This document shows positions 52,988 through 62,469 of a DNA stretch of 64,000 nt, in pieces. The stretch's first letter is position 1. Each line of letters opens with the position of its first letter. The notes under the pieces were generated by a model. It searched no databases and had not been told where the DNA came from. It was given only the letters and a program-made list of their open reading frames with translations. The translations under genes and the position numbers were made by a program. The stretch is from CAXMRP01 sp965216515 (lineage in GTDB: Bacteria; Pseudomonadota; Alphaproteobacteria; Rhizobiales; Afifellaceae). The DNA is taken from contig OZ244173.1 in assembly GCA_965216515.1 (NCBI GenBank), positions 1,240,001-1,304,000 on the forward strand, in the 5' to 3' direction.

Positions 52988-53190
52988 GCGCGGCACCGCC
53001 TGCGCCGAGCCGCACCGTTCTCGCACCCGGCCGTTGATCCTCGCAGACATGGCTGGGACCTTCGCATCGTGGCTGAGAACGCAGGTCGCTCGGATAAATA
53101 CCCTTGCCGCGAAACCGGGTCAGCGGGAGATTGCGACGCCCCGTCAGGGTTGCATCCGTGCTAAGCAGCGCATGGAAATGGAGATCGAAA

Positions 53191-53763
53191 ATGGGCTTGA
53201 AAAGCACATCTGACAGTTACGGATCGATTGCTGTGACGATCCATTGGGTCACCGCGCTGCTGATCGTCATTCTGATCGGTACCGGATTACGGGCCGCCGG
53301 TTCGGAGGATGTCGCCGCCAAGGCGGCCATCCTGCGCATCCACGTCCCTGTCGCGGTCGTCGTCCTCTTGCTGACATGCGCTCGCATCATCTGGTGGTGG
53401 CGCGCCGACAGCAAGCCCGAACCGGTTGCCGACAGCCCGGCCTGGCAGGAGCGCGCGGCCCGCGCCGTCCATCTGCTCTTCTATGTGGTCATCCTCGGCA
53501 TGGTGGCGAGCGGCATCGGCATGATGGTGGCGAGCAACGCCGGGCCGATCCTGTTCGGCGGCGAAACTGCAGCACTTCCCGACTTCGGGCGTTATCCGGC
53601 ACGCGCGCCTCACGGCATCGGCGCCCGCCTGTTGATTGTGCTCATCGGGCTTCACGCCGCCGCCGCCATCTATCACCAATATGTACGGCGCGACGGGCTG
53701 TTGCGGCGGATGTGGTTTGGCGGCGAGCGCGCCGTCCCGCGCCCGCCGCGCAAAGCGCCTTAA
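53191..53763 (+). CDS. Cytochrome b561-family protein
   Basis: A 190-residue membrane protein with four hydrophobic helices and the haem-ligating histidines of di-haem cytochrome b561/hydrogenase-type b cytochromes: IHWVTALL (helix 1), RIHVPVAVVV (helix 2) and LHAAAAIYHQYVRRDG (helix 4). These proteins move electrons between quinol and soluble acceptors. Start at ATG 53191 after GGAGATCG. Its TAA shares the TTAA palindrome with the stop of the convergent PhoX-like gene. Confidence 0.85.
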   Translation: MGLKSTSDSYGSIAVTIHWVTALLIVILIGTGLRAAGSEDVAAKAAILRIHVPVAVVVLLLTCARIIWWWRADSKPEPVADSPAWQERAARAVHLLFYVVILGMVASGIGMMVASNAGPILFGGETAALPDFGRYPARAPHGIGARLLIVLIGLHAAAAIYHQYVRRDGLLRRMWFGGERAVPRPPRKAP

Positions 53764-55487
53764 CGGCCGTTGGTGCGGACCAGCCAGAGCATGTCGACGG
53801 GATGCAACTTGGACCCGGCATCCTCGGCAACCAGAAGGCCGCCGGCAAATGTCGTGATGTTGTCCGGGGCAGCGATGCCGTCGGGATCGCATCCGGCATC
53901 CGTTGACCGGCCGATGATCGCCGGCTCCAGACGGCTTACGTCGTAGTCGGCCCCGATCTCCGCCCGGTAGACCCCGCCGCACAGCTCCGCATCCAGCGCG
54001 ATTTCGCCGGGCTCCGCCTCGTCCTTGGCGCCGGTGTGCCAGGGGGCGTGCCCCCACGCGGTATCCATGGAGATACCGATTTCCGACATGGCGAGCCACA
54101 GATGGGCCCCGTCGGCAGTGACTCCTTCCATCTTGTTCCACTCGTATGTGGCGCCGAGCGCCGCGGCGGCTTTGCGGCTTTCCAGGAACGCCGGCCGGTC
54201 ATCGGGATAGGAACCGACGGACCCGTCGCCATTCAGGTCCTTGCCGGTCTTGCCTTCCGCCCAGTTCCACACATCGGTGTCGGAAATGAAGTTCGTGGCG
54301 CCGTCGACATAATCGGCGGGGGTGAAGCCCTCATAGTCGGCCACCCAGCGGGCCACGGTCTCGTTGTCGGCGTGGCCGAGTTCGATCCATTCCAGGTCAA
54401 ATCCCGTTGTCCGCGGATCGCTGCCGGCATCCTGGATCGCCTTGGCGGCGTAGAGCGTACCGGAAGACAGGTCGCGCTTGCGGTCGGCCACGAACTTGAA
54501 CAGCACGCCGCCGGAGTTGGAGTTGTATTCCGCGTTGGTGTATTTCGGGCTGTCGTCGTCTGAAATAAAGGCGGTCCGTCCGTCCCCCATCACCACCGCG
54601 TTCTCGTGGCTCGCCCGGCCCATCGCATAGTGGCGCACAAACTGCGGATTGCCGGTATCGGTTCCGGTCATCTCGATCACATAGCCGTAGCGGTAGGGAT
54701 TCGACGGCCGGCCGAGATAGGCGTCCATCACTTTCGGCATGTGGTATGTGACGTCGTTACCGCCGGCAAAACCCGGTTTTTCGTCGGCGTCGTGATTGTC
54801 GGGATGGTTCCACAGCGCCGTGTTGAAGTAATAATATTCCTCCGCCAGCAGCTCACTGCCCCACGGGCTCGTCTGCCCGAAACACAACACCCATGCGCCC
54901 TCGATGACCGACAGATCGAGCATTTTTGACGCCGCCATGTCGGCCTGCCAGATGCCGTCCCGGCGCACCAGCCTGAGCTGCGAAACGGCGGCCGCGCCCT
55001 TGCGGCCGGCACCCTCCCACGCTGTGATCAGGTAGGCATCCTTGTTGGAAAGCGGAATGAAGGCGTTGTAGTCGACGTCGTTGGAGACGTACAACAGTTC
55101 GCCGTCCCGCGAATAGACACCGCCGAAGACCTGTCCGTCACCGATTTCCTCGCCGGCGGACGCAAGCTTCACATACGCGCCAACGCTGTGCGGCATATCA
55201 CGATCGGCCGCCGCCGGTATCGCAATGCCCTGGCCGCCATACGTGTTGAGGTTCGCACCGCTGACATAGCCGACGAAAGCGGGGATCGCGTCACCCGCCA
55301 GTTCATCCTTGCCGCCCGGATGCTGGGCGTTGAAGAACAGTTCGCCGGCGTCATTGACCATGATCCCGGTCACCTCGGCACCCGATGGCACAGTTCCGAT
55401 CCGGATCATGTCCGCACCCTGGGCCGGATTGAGAAGGCCGAGCCCGGTCATCATCGCCAATACCGATACAGTGCTTTTGAATGTCAT
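53760..55487 (-). CDS. PhoX-like / DUF839 predicted secreted phosphatase
   Basis: A 575-residue protein with a Sec-type signal peptide (~1-24, QGAD) and a beta-propeller of the DUF839 family, which includes the Ca2+/Fe-dependent alkaline phosphatase PhoX. Blades show EGAWVLCFGQTSPWGSELLAEEYYYFN, HENAVVMGDGRTAFISDDDS and GAHLWLAMSEIG. An EF-hand-like DLNGDGSVGSYPDD (~417-430) could bind calcium. Canonical PhoX has a twin-arginine signal, absent here, and I did not find all PhoX metal Cys/Glu ligands, so phosphatase activity is not certain. Confidence 0.75.
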   Translation of the reverse strand: MTFKSTVSVLAMMTGLGLLNPAQGADMIRIGTVPSGAEVTGIMVNDAGELFFNAQHPGGKDELAGDAIPAFVGYVSGANLNTYGGQGIAIPAAADRDMPHSVGAYVKLASAGEEIGDGQVFGGVYSRDGELLYVSNDVDYNAFIPLSNKDAYLITAWEGAGRKGAAAVSQLRLVRRDGIWQADMAASKMLDLSVIEGAWVLCFGQTSPWGSELLAEEYYYFNTALWNHPDNHDADEKPGFAGGNDVTYHMPKVMDAYLGRPSNPYRYGYVIEMTGTDTGNPQFVRHYAMGRASHENAVVMGDGRTAFISDDDSPKYTNAEYNSNSGGVLFKFVADRKRDLSSGTLYAAKAIQDAGSDPRTTGFDLEWIELGHADNETVARWVADYEGFTPADYVDGATNFISDTDVWNWAEGKTGKDLNGDGSVGSYPDDRPAFLESRKAAAALGATYEWNKMEGVTADGAHLWLAMSEIGISMDTAWGHAPWHTGAKDEAEPGEIALDAELCGGVYRAEIGADYDVSRLEPAIIGRSTDAGCDPDGIAAPDNITTFAGGLLVAEDAGSKLHPVDMLWLVRTNGR

Positions 55488-55639
55488 GTCCGCTTCCCCT
55501 GGTTTGCGGCCGCGATCTGCGCCTGTCTGGTGAAGCCTGACAGCGGTCCGGCCGGTTGTTTACCGGTCGAACCATAGTCCCGATCGACAAACCCGCCAAT
55601 GGAGCCGGTTCTCGATAGCCAGCACGGGCCGGCGGCCCT

Positions 55640-56497
55640 TCACCGGGCCGGTTGCCGATCCGCTGCCAATGTCCGTTTGTGGAGGTCGACAAGCACGCCA
55701 TGGAGCCGATCGGTCACCCGTCTGACTTCGGCGATGAACCGGTCCTCATGGTGCACGACCAGCCACTGGTCATGATCCAACTCCTCGACGACGGGTGTGG
55801 CGCGCACAAGGCCGGCCCGGGTGTCCCCGACAAATGTCGGCAATAGTGCACGCGCCATCCCCGCCAGGGCCAGATCGAGGGCGTTGCGCGGGTTGCCGAC
55901 CTCGATACATTCGCCGGGTTCGGTGTGCGCCCTCAGCCAGCGCGCCGACGGCGTATTCCCGACGACCCGTACCCAGGGCGCAGCATCGGGACCGGCGCCA
56001 TAGCCGGCGAACCGAACCCGGCCGACCGTTCGGCATGCAAGCCCGGGCTGGTCGGGCCGCTGGTTGCGGATCCCGATAACGGCCTCCCGGTGGGCAATGT
56101 CGAGAACATGGTCAGCGGCGACGAACCGGATCGAAACATCGTCGTCCGCCATCAGGATCGCGCCGGCCCGGGAACAGAGATATTGCGTCATCCATGTCCC
56201 GGCCGAAATCTTCACCAGGGTTTTGCGGCGCCGGTCTTTGGCCGCAGCGATCGGCGTGATCATCGCTTCCAGTTCGGCCACTTGGTTGTAAAGGCCACGC
56301 CCCTCCTCGGTGAGATCGTATCCCCTGGGCAACCGATGGAACAGCTCTGCGCCGATGGCTCTTTCCAGCGCGAGCATGCGCCGTCCAAGCGTCGGCGGGC
56401 TCTTGCCCGCCGCCGCCGCAGCGGCGGCCAAACCGCCCTTGCGCGCCACAAACAGGAACAGGCGAAGATCATCCCAGTCAAATTTCATTTCATCCAT
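55640..56497 (-). CDS. LysR-family transcriptional regulator
   Basis: A 285-residue regulator with an N-terminal winged HTH (FDWDDLRLFLFVARKGGLAA, then GKSPPTLGRRMLALERAIGAELFHRLPRG) and a C-terminal periplasmic-binding-like effector domain. It is divergent from an aldo/keto reductase with an 82-bp gap, the usual LysR arrangement, so that gene is the probable target (inference). ATG 56497 is chosen because the HTH begins at once; the longer frame would cross the divergent promoter. Confidence 0.88.
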   Translation of the reverse strand: MDEMKFDWDDLRLFLFVARKGGLAAAAAAAGKSPPTLGRRMLALERAIGAELFHRLPRGYDLTEEGRGLYNQVAELEAMITPIAAAKDRRRKTLVKISAGTWMTQYLCSRAGAILMADDDVSIRFVAADHVLDIAHREAVIGIRNQRPDQPGLACRTVGRVRFAGYGAGPDAAPWVRVVGNTPSARWLRAHTEPGECIEVGNPRNALDLALAGMARALLPTFVGDTRAGLVRATPVVEELDHDQWLVVHHEDRFIAEVRRVTDRLHGVLVDLHKRTLAADRQPAR

Positions 56498-56579
56498 GAA
56501 ACGATAATTACGATACAATTCATTGATGAGGCAATCTGGTGAGATCACATTGCAGCAAACACGCGCTGGAGGATATCGC

Positions 56580-57566
56580 ATGAAAGTTCTGGATCAGGAC
56601 ATATTGCCGCTGGGCATGGGGTGTTGGCCCATCGGCGGCCCGTTTTACGATGGCGATCGCCCGCTGGGTTTTGCCAATGCCGACGATGCGGAGTCCATCC
56701 GCACCATTCATACCGCGCTCGACTGCGGAGTACGTCTGTTCGACACGGCGGCTGTTTACGGGGCCGGCAACGCGGAGCGCCTGCTCGGTCAGGCCCTGAA
56801 GGGACGTTCCGACGCGCTGATCGTCACGAAAATCGGCATGGGATTCGACGAAACGACAAGGCGGATTGCCGGCGACCAATCGGACCGGGCCGACGTCATG
56901 CCGGCCATTGACCGCTGCCTGGGTCGGTTGCAGCGCGACCGTATTGACATTCTGCTCCTGCACCTGAACGCCCTGCCGGTCTCACGGGCCGAGCCGATTT
57001 TTGACGAAATGGCCGAGGCCCGGCGCGTCGGCAAGATCCGCGCCTTCGGCTGGAGCACAGATTTTCCGCAAAGCATCGGTTCGATGGCCGGTCGCGATGG
57101 TTTTGTCGCCGCCGAGCACGCTATGAACGTGTTTCGGGATGCACCTGCAATGCAGGACATGGTCGAACGTCACGGCCTTGTCGCCCTCATCCGCTCACCG
57201 CTGGCCATGGGTCTGTTGACCGGCAAATACGACCAGGCCGCGCGTCTCGCCGACGACGATGTGCGGGCGACGAACGAAGAGCGCCGGGATTATTTTCGCG
57301 ACGCCCGGGCCAATCCCGCCTATCTGGCGAAGCTCGCCGCGATCCGCGATCTGCTTCAGACCGGCGGCCGGACCCTTGCCCAGGGCGCCCTGTGCTGGTT
57401 GATGTCGAAATCCGGCCGCAATATCCCCATTCCCGGGGCCCGGACCCAGACGCAGATGCGCGACAATGCCGGCGCCGTCCGCTTCGGAGAATTGCCCGCA
57501 GCCGTCATGGCGGAGATCGAAACCCTCATCTGCCGCCAACCGGAGCGCCCCGCGCAGCCGTTCTAG
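56580..57566 (+). CDS. Aldo/keto reductase
   Basis: A 328-residue NADPH-dependent reductase of TIM-barrel fold. The catalytic Asp/Tyr are in GVRLFDTAAVYGAGNAERLLG, the Lys in LIVTKIGMGF, and the His position of the tetrad in IDILLLHLNAL. C-terminal NADPH-binding part: IPIPGARTQTQMRDNAGA. Substrate unknown. GGAGG precedes ATG 56580 by 7 bp. Divergent from the LysR gene. Confidence 0.9.
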   Translation: MKVLDQDILPLGMGCWPIGGPFYDGDRPLGFANADDAESIRTIHTALDCGVRLFDTAAVYGAGNAERLLGQALKGRSDALIVTKIGMGFDETTRRIAGDQSDRADVMPAIDRCLGRLQRDRIDILLLHLNALPVSRAEPIFDEMAEARRVGKIRAFGWSTDFPQSIGSMAGRDGFVAAEHAMNVFRDAPAMQDMVERHGLVALIRSPLAMGLLTGKYDQAARLADDDVRATNEERRDYFRDARANPAYLAKLAAIRDLLQTGGRTLAQGALCWLMSKSGRNIPIPGARTQTQMRDNAGAVRFGELPAAVMAEIETLICRQPERPAQPF

Positions 57567-57663
57567 GTCCGCCCTGACGGCGCGCACGTCATGACCGCCT
57601 TCCGTCCGGCCGTGCTTCCGGTTGCGCCCCCGGTTGTGGCGGTTATCTTGAGACCGCGACCGG

Positions 57664-58458
57664 ATGGCGGTCGATCTCAAGCTCAGGCAAATGGACCGGA
57701 TGACTTCAAAGCGGGAACTGATCCAGAAGCTCCTCAAAGGCATCGAGACCGGGGATGCAATGGCGGCGGCCGTTGTCAATGAATCCAGATATGTCCAGCA
57801 CAATCCACAGACGCATGAGGGAAGCGAGGGATTGGCCGCGCTGTTTGCGCGCCTGTCCAGAACGAACCCGCGTGTCACCTTCGTACGGGTATTCGAGGAT
57901 GGCGACTTCGCATTCGCGCACAACCGGTACGACTTCTCCGGCCCCAGGGTCGCATTCGAGGTCTTCCGGTTCGAGGACGGTCGTGCTGTCGAGCATTGGG
58001 ACAATATCCAGCCGCAACTGGGACCCTATCCCTCAGGCCGCGGGATGCTGGACGGCACGGCCGAGATTGCCGATCTCCACAGGACCGAGGTCAACAGGGC
58101 ATTCGTCCGCGCCTTCGCCGACGAGGTGCTGGTACAACGGCGGCTGAACAGTCTCCGCAATTATGTCGACGACGAACTGATCCAGCACAACCCGGAGATT
58201 GCCGATGGGGCTCCGGCGCTTCAGGCCGCCCTGGAAGCCACCGCCGGCGGCGACTTCGCCATCCGGTATGACAAGGTCCATAAGGTGCTTGCGGAAGGCA
58301 ACTTCGTTCTCTGCATGAGCGAGGGAGCGTGCGGCGGCATCCATTCAAGTTTCTACGATCTCTGCCGCATCGCCGACGGCAGGATCGTCGAGCACTGGGA
58401 TACGATCGAGGCCATTGCACCGCGCAGCGAGTGGAAGAACGAAAACGGCAAGTTCTGA
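57664..58458 (+). CDS. Two-repeat SnoaL-like (NTF2-fold) protein
   Basis: A 264-residue protein made of two NTF2-like SnoaL repeats. Repeat one (~20-125) has ESRYVQHNPQTHEGSEGLAALF and FEVFRFEDGRAVEHWDNIQP; repeat two (~145-255) has DDELIQHNPEIADGAPALQAAL and SFYDLCRIADGRIVEHWDTIEA. Such single domains are about 130 residues and often isomerise or hydrolyse small molecules, or bind ligands; the duplication makes an internal pseudo-dimer. The start could also be ATG 57691 or 57700. Confidence 0.8.
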   Translation: MAVDLKLRQMDRMTSKRELIQKLLKGIETGDAMAAAVVNESRYVQHNPQTHEGSEGLAALFARLSRTNPRVTFVRVFEDGDFAFAHNRYDFSGPRVAFEVFRFEDGRAVEHWDNIQPQLGPYPSGRGMLDGTAEIADLHRTEVNRAFVRAFADEVLVQRRLNSLRNYVDDELIQHNPEIADGAPALQAALEATAGGDFAIRYDKVHKVLAEGNFVLCMSEGACGGIHSSFYDLCRIADGRIVEHWDTIEAIAPRSEWKNENGKF

Positions 58459-58557
58459 TACCGGGTTGCGTCGGGTTGGAAGAGCCCGCGCGATTCCGGG
58501 ATGATCGACGACTTGAACGCCCGGATCGAGGCGCTGGAGCGAAATTAGTCCCCGCCC

Positions 58558-59772
58558 CTACTCCGCCGCCGGGATAATCCGCAGCACCTTGCCGTTCGCC
58601 TCGTCGGTGAGCAGCCACAGCGCCCCGTCCGGGCCGCAGCGCACGTCCCGGATGCGCCCGTAGCGGCCCTTCAACATCCGTTCCTCGTGGGTCACCCGGT
58701 CGCCGTCAAGCTCCAGGCGCACCAGAAGCTGGAACTTCAGCGCCCCGGCGAACAGATTGCCGCGCCAGGCCGGAAAGAGATCGCTGGAACAAAAGGCCAG
58801 CCCCGACGGCGCGATGGAAGGGTCCCAGTGGTGCACCGGCTGCTCAAAGCCCGCCGCCGCCGGACCGACGCCGATGCGGGCGCCGGAATAATGGCGGCCA
58901 TAGCCGATCCGCGGCCAGCCATAATTGCGCCCCGGCTGCGGCCGGTTGATCTCGTCGCCGCCGCGCGGCCCGTGCTCGGTAATCCACAGCGCGCCGTCGG
59001 CCGGATTGATCGCCGCCCCTTGCGGGTTGCGGTGGCCGGTGGACCAGATCTCCGGCGCCCCCTGTCCGGCCATCGCGCCGCCGGCGGCAAACGGATTGTC
59101 GGCCGGCACCGAGCCGTCGCGATGGATGCGGATCACCGATCCGGCATGGTCGAAGGGGTCCTGCGCCCGCTCCCGCTCGCCGCGCTCGCCCACGGTGACG
59201 AAGAGCGTGCCGTCTGGCGCAAAGGCGAGCCGCGAGCCGTAATGCAGGCCGGAACGGGTGAACCGGTTCATCACGAAAATGTCGCGCAGGCCCTCAAGCT
59301 GCCCCCGGTTGCCGTCGCGCACCAGCCGGGCGCGGGCAACCGCGGTGCCCGCCCCACCTTCGCCGCGCGCCGAATAGGTCAGATAGATCAGCCCGTTTTC
59401 GGCATGGTCCGGGTCCACCGCCACGTCGAGAAGACCGCCCTGGCGCACCGCCGCCACCTCCGGCACGCCGGCGACCGGGGGCCCGAGGTCACCGTCGACG
59501 AGGATACGCAGCCGGCCGGACCGCTCGGTGACCAGCGCCGCCTTCTCCACGGCAAAATCCGGCAGGAAGGCAAGACCCCAGGGATGGTCCAGACCCGAGG
59601 CCACCGTCTCCACGACGATATCCTGCCTTTGCGTCGCATGGCGATCCTGCGCGCCCGCCGGCTGCGGCGCCGCGGCGACCCACAGCCCCGCGCACAAAAC
59701 CGCGCGCATGGCCAGGGCCGTGAATTTTCCACGCATGGCAGCAACGCGGCGAAAAGACGGGAGAACGTTCAT
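58558..59772 (-). CDS. PQQ-dependent sugar dehydrogenase (GSDH family), exported
   Basis: A 404-residue soluble quinoprotein: signal peptide ~1-42, then a six-bladed propeller with GLDHPWGLAFLPDF, GGLLDVAVDPDHAENGLIYLTYS, GSRLAFAPDGTLFVTVGERG, GHRNPQGAAINPADGALWITEHGPRGGDE and RVTHEERMLKGRYGRIRDVRCGPDG. The HRNPQG motif carries PQQ/substrate-binding residues and the Asp/Glu-rich loop the calcium site. Homologues oxidise glucose or sorbosone-type aldoses in the periplasm; substrate here is not defined. No PQQ biosynthesis gene is seen in the window. Confidence 0.88.
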   Translation of the reverse strand: MNVLPSFRRVAAMRGKFTALAMRAVLCAGLWVAAAPQPAGAQDRHATQRQDIVVETVASGLDHPWGLAFLPDFAVEKAALVTERSGRLRILVDGDLGPPVAGVPEVAAVRQGGLLDVAVDPDHAENGLIYLTYSARGEGGAGTAVARARLVRDGNRGQLEGLRDIFVMNRFTRSGLHYGSRLAFAPDGTLFVTVGERGERERAQDPFDHAGSVIRIHRDGSVPADNPFAAGGAMAGQGAPEIWSTGHRNPQGAAINPADGALWITEHGPRGGDEINRPQPGRNYGWPRIGYGRHYSGARIGVGPAAAGFEQPVHHWDPSIAPSGLAFCSSDLFPAWRGNLFAGALKFQLLVRLELDGDRVTHEERMLKGRYGRIRDVRCGPDGALWLLTDEANGKVLRIIPAAE

Positions 59773-60008
59773 CAGGACAGTTTGGCGCGGTTGCCCGGCG
59801 ATGAAAAGCCGCATGAAAACCGAATGCCCGCCGAGAGCCGGGGAATCCTCCGCAAACCGGCCGCGATCTGGCCGTTAATGGCAGGGATTTGGTTCGTTGG
59901 AACGCCGACGCCGGCGGGCCTGTTGCCGGTCCGCCAAAAGCGCGGTACGAAACGGCCTCAGCCGTCGCGACCGCGCGCCCGCTCTCACAAAACCTGGAAG
60001 CTCCGACC

Positions 60009-61211
60009 ATGGCCTTCTTGTCCGATATACTTTCGCGCGTAAGTCCGTCGCCGACGATCGTCATCACCCAGAAAGCGCGTGACATGCGGGCCGCCGGCCA
60101 TGACGTGATCGCACTCTCAGCCGGCGAGCCGGATTTCGACACCCCGGACAATATCAAGGAGGCGGCCATCGCCGCCATTCGCCGCGGCGAAACGAAATAT
60201 CCGCCGGTACCCGGCATCATGCCGCTGCGCGAGGCGATCTGCAGCAAGTTCAAGCGGGAAAACGGCCTCGCCTACGCCCCCCATCAGATCATCGTCGGCA
60301 CCGGCGCCAAGCAGATCCTCTTCAATGCCATGGCCGCCACCCTCAATCCCGGCGACGAGGTGCTGATCCCGGCGCCCTACTGGGTCAGCTATCCCGATAT
60401 GGCGTTGATGAACGGCGGCACGCCGATCTTTGTCGATACGCGGCTGGAAGACGGATTTCGATTGCAGCCCGAAGCGCTGGACGCGGCCATCACGCCGAAA
60501 ACCAAATGGCTCATGTTCAATTCGCCAACCAATCCGTCCGGCGCCGCCTACTCGGCCGACGAACTGGCCGCGCTTGCCGATGTATTGAGGCGCCACGACC
60601 ATGTCCGGATCATGTGCGACGACATGTACGAGCATCTGCTCTACACCGGCCAGCCTTTCGCCACGCTGGCCCAGGTGGCCCCGGATCTGTGGTCGCGCAC
60701 CTTGACGGTGAACGGCGTCTCCAAGGCTTATGCGATGACCGGCTGGCGGATCGGCTACGCCGGCGGCCCGGACGAATTGATACGGGCAATGACGACAATC
60801 CAGAGCCAGCAGACTTCGGGCACCGGAACCATTTCCCAATGGGCCGCGGTGGAGGCGCTCAACGGCCCCCAGGATTTCATTGCCGAGCGCCGGGACGCGT
60901 TCCGCAAGCGCCGCGATCTTGTCGTCGCCATGCTCAACCAGGCCACCGGCCTGTCCTGCCCGGAACCACAGGGCGCGTTCTACGTCTATCCGTCCTGCGC
61001 AGGTGCCATCGGCAAGACAGCGCCAAACGGCGCACCGATCAGGACCGACGAAGAGTTCGTCACCGCATTGCTCGAGGACGAAGGTGTCGCCGCCGTTCAC
61101 GGCTCGGCATTTGGCTTGGGACCGAATTTCCGCGTGTCCTATGCCACCTCAACCGAACTGCTGGAGGATGCCTGCGCGCGGATCCAGCGGTTCTGCAACA
61201 CGCTGCGATAG
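60009..61211 (+). CDS. Aspartate/aromatic aminotransferase, class I
   Basis: A 400-residue PLP enzyme. PLP lysine K239 is in TVNGVSKAYAMTGWRIGYA, the cofactor Asp in ICDDMYEHL-like segment (CDDMYEHL), the substrate-binding FNSPTNPSGAAY at ~170-181, and GTGAKQILFNAM at 97-108. The pattern is that of aspartate aminotransferase (AatA type of alphaproteobacteria). It would interconvert oxaloacetate and aspartate with glutamate. Start at ATG 60009. Confidence 0.93.
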   Translation: MAFLSDILSRVSPSPTIVITQKARDMRAAGHDVIALSAGEPDFDTPDNIKEAAIAAIRRGETKYPPVPGIMPLREAICSKFKRENGLAYAPHQIIVGTGAKQILFNAMAATLNPGDEVLIPAPYWVSYPDMALMNGGTPIFVDTRLEDGFRLQPEALDAAITPKTKWLMFNSPTNPSGAAYSADELAALADVLRRHDHVRIMCDDMYEHLLYTGQPFATLAQVAPDLWSRTLTVNGVSKAYAMTGWRIGYAGGPDELIRAMTTIQSQQTSGTGTISQWAAVEALNGPQDFIAERRDAFRKRRDLVVAMLNQATGLSCPEPQGAFYVYPSCAGAIGKTAPNGAPIRTDEEFVTALLEDEGVAAVHGSAFGLGPNFRVSYATSTELLEDACARIQRFCNTLR

Positions 61212-61304
61212 CTGCCGGCGGGCCGGACCCGCCACGGCGCGGGCCGGGCCAAAAAGCCGCCATCGGCCCGAAAGCCGGGGGGTCGAAAGCCGGAATCCGG
61301 CCGT

Positions 61305-61916
61305 TTATCCGTCGAGGAGCTGAAGATTGACGGCCTGCGGCCCGCGTCCGCGCCGGTCCTCTTCGGTCTCAAACGACACCCGCGTGCCTTCCGCAAGCTG
61401 GCTGAGGCCGGAGCGCTCGATCGCCGAAATGTGGACGAAAATGTCCTTGTCACCGCCATCAGGCGAAATGAACCCGAATCCGCGTTCCGTATTGAAGAAT
61501 TTCAGCGTTCCGTCACGCCGCGGGCCGCGCTCCGGTGCCGGCCGCTCTGCCTGCGGCCGGTCGCTGCGAAACGATCCCCGGCCCCGCTGGTCACCATCCC
61601 GGCCGCCATCCGGCCGGTCGCCCCGGTATCCGCCGCCAGGGCTGCCGCCATGTCCACCGCCCCGGTATCCGCCGCGGGGGCCGCCGCCATCCGCCAGTCC
61701 GCCGCCGCGCGATGCCCCGCGATCACGGTGCGCGCCGCCGCCGAATCCGTCGCCGGCCCCATCACCTCCGAATTCCTGCGGCGCGCCAAAGTCGCCGTCG
61801 CTGCGGAATTCGCGCTTGCCGCCCCGCTTGGGACCGCGCTGATCGCGCCGCCCGCGTCGGCCACCGCGATCGTCGTGGGAATAATCGTCGTACTCGTCGT
61901 CGTCTCGACCGGTCAT
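61305..61916 (-). CDS. Cold-shock domain protein with long RG/Gly-rich N-terminal arm
   Basis: A 203-residue protein. Residues ~1-130 are disordered and very rich in Gly, Arg and Asp, with several RGG/GGYRG runs; a cold-shock domain follows (136-201) with RNP1 GFGFIS and RNP2 DIFVHIS, both intact. Plain CspA is ~70 residues. RGG arms commonly bind RNA or promote condensation in other proteins, so an RNA-remodelling role is likely (inference). Start ATG 61916 is preferred to an Arg-rich upstream ATG. A plain cold-shock gene follows upstream on the same strand. Confidence 0.9.
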   Translation of the reverse strand: MTGRDDDEYDDYSHDDRGGRRGRRDQRGPKRGGKREFRSDGDFGAPQEFGGDGAGDGFGGGAHRDRGASRGGGLADGGGPRGGYRGGGHGGSPGGGYRGDRPDGGRDGDQRGRGSFRSDRPQAERPAPERGPRRDGTLKFFNTERGFGFISPDGGDKDIFVHISAIERSGLSQLAEGTRVSFETEEDRRGRGPQAVNLQLLDG

Positions 61917-62200
61917 CACCACCCGTCGCTCCGGCCGTCCGCGGCGCAAACGCCGCCGCCGGATCGCTCCCTATCGATTGCTGTAACTGGACTTGTGAAG
62001 GAAATCATCTAACCGCCCGGAATGCTGTTCCGGGAATTCGTACCCCGTATCCGGCGCGCCTGCGCCCCATCACCGCCACAACTATGCCGTCATCGGTCTG
62101 TGCCGGCAAGTGGTGAATTTCCCGCTCGCCCGGCCGGACTGCCGGTCAGGCGGCGCGATACGGATGGCGTGGCGCCGGCAATGTCGCCGGATCGGGCATG

Positions 62201-62229
62201 AAAACGCCGCCGGTGCGCCACCGGCGGCG
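62201..62229 (-). terminator. Intrinsic terminator of the short cold-shock gene
   Basis: On the minus strand an 11-bp perfect stem CGCCGCCGGTG / CACCGGCGGCG with a 3-nt loop, then TTTT, 27 bp after the stop at 62257. Confidence 0.65.
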
Positions 62230-62256
62230 GATATTCGCGCTTGCCGTCGTGATTGG

Positions 62257-62469
62257 TCAGCCGAGCTGAATGTTGATGGCCTGCGGACCGCGACCGCGGC
62301 GGTCTTCCTCGACTTCGAAGCTGACCTTGTCGCCCTCATTGGGGGCCGGCAGGCCCGAGCGCTCCAGCGCCGTGATATGGACGAACACGTCCTTGCCGCC
62401 GTCTTCGGGTGTAATGAAGCCGAAACCCCGTGTCGTGTTGAAAAACTTGATGGTGCCATTGCGGCGCAT
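62257..62469 (-). CDS. Short cold-shock protein CspA-type
   Basis: A 70-residue protein made only of a cold-shock domain: NGTIKFFNTTRGFGFITPED (RNP1 GFGFIT), KDVFVHI (RNP2), SFEVEEDRRGRGPQAINIQL. It is a nucleic-acid chaperone. The start at ATG 62469 has AAAGGA nearby. Its domain closely resembles that of the long RG-rich protein at 61305-61916 on the same strand, suggesting an ancient duplication. Confidence 0.93.
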   Translation of the reverse strand: MRRNGTIKFFNTTRGFGFITPEDGGKDVFVHITALERSGLPAPNEGDKVSFEVEEDRRGRGPQAINIQLG

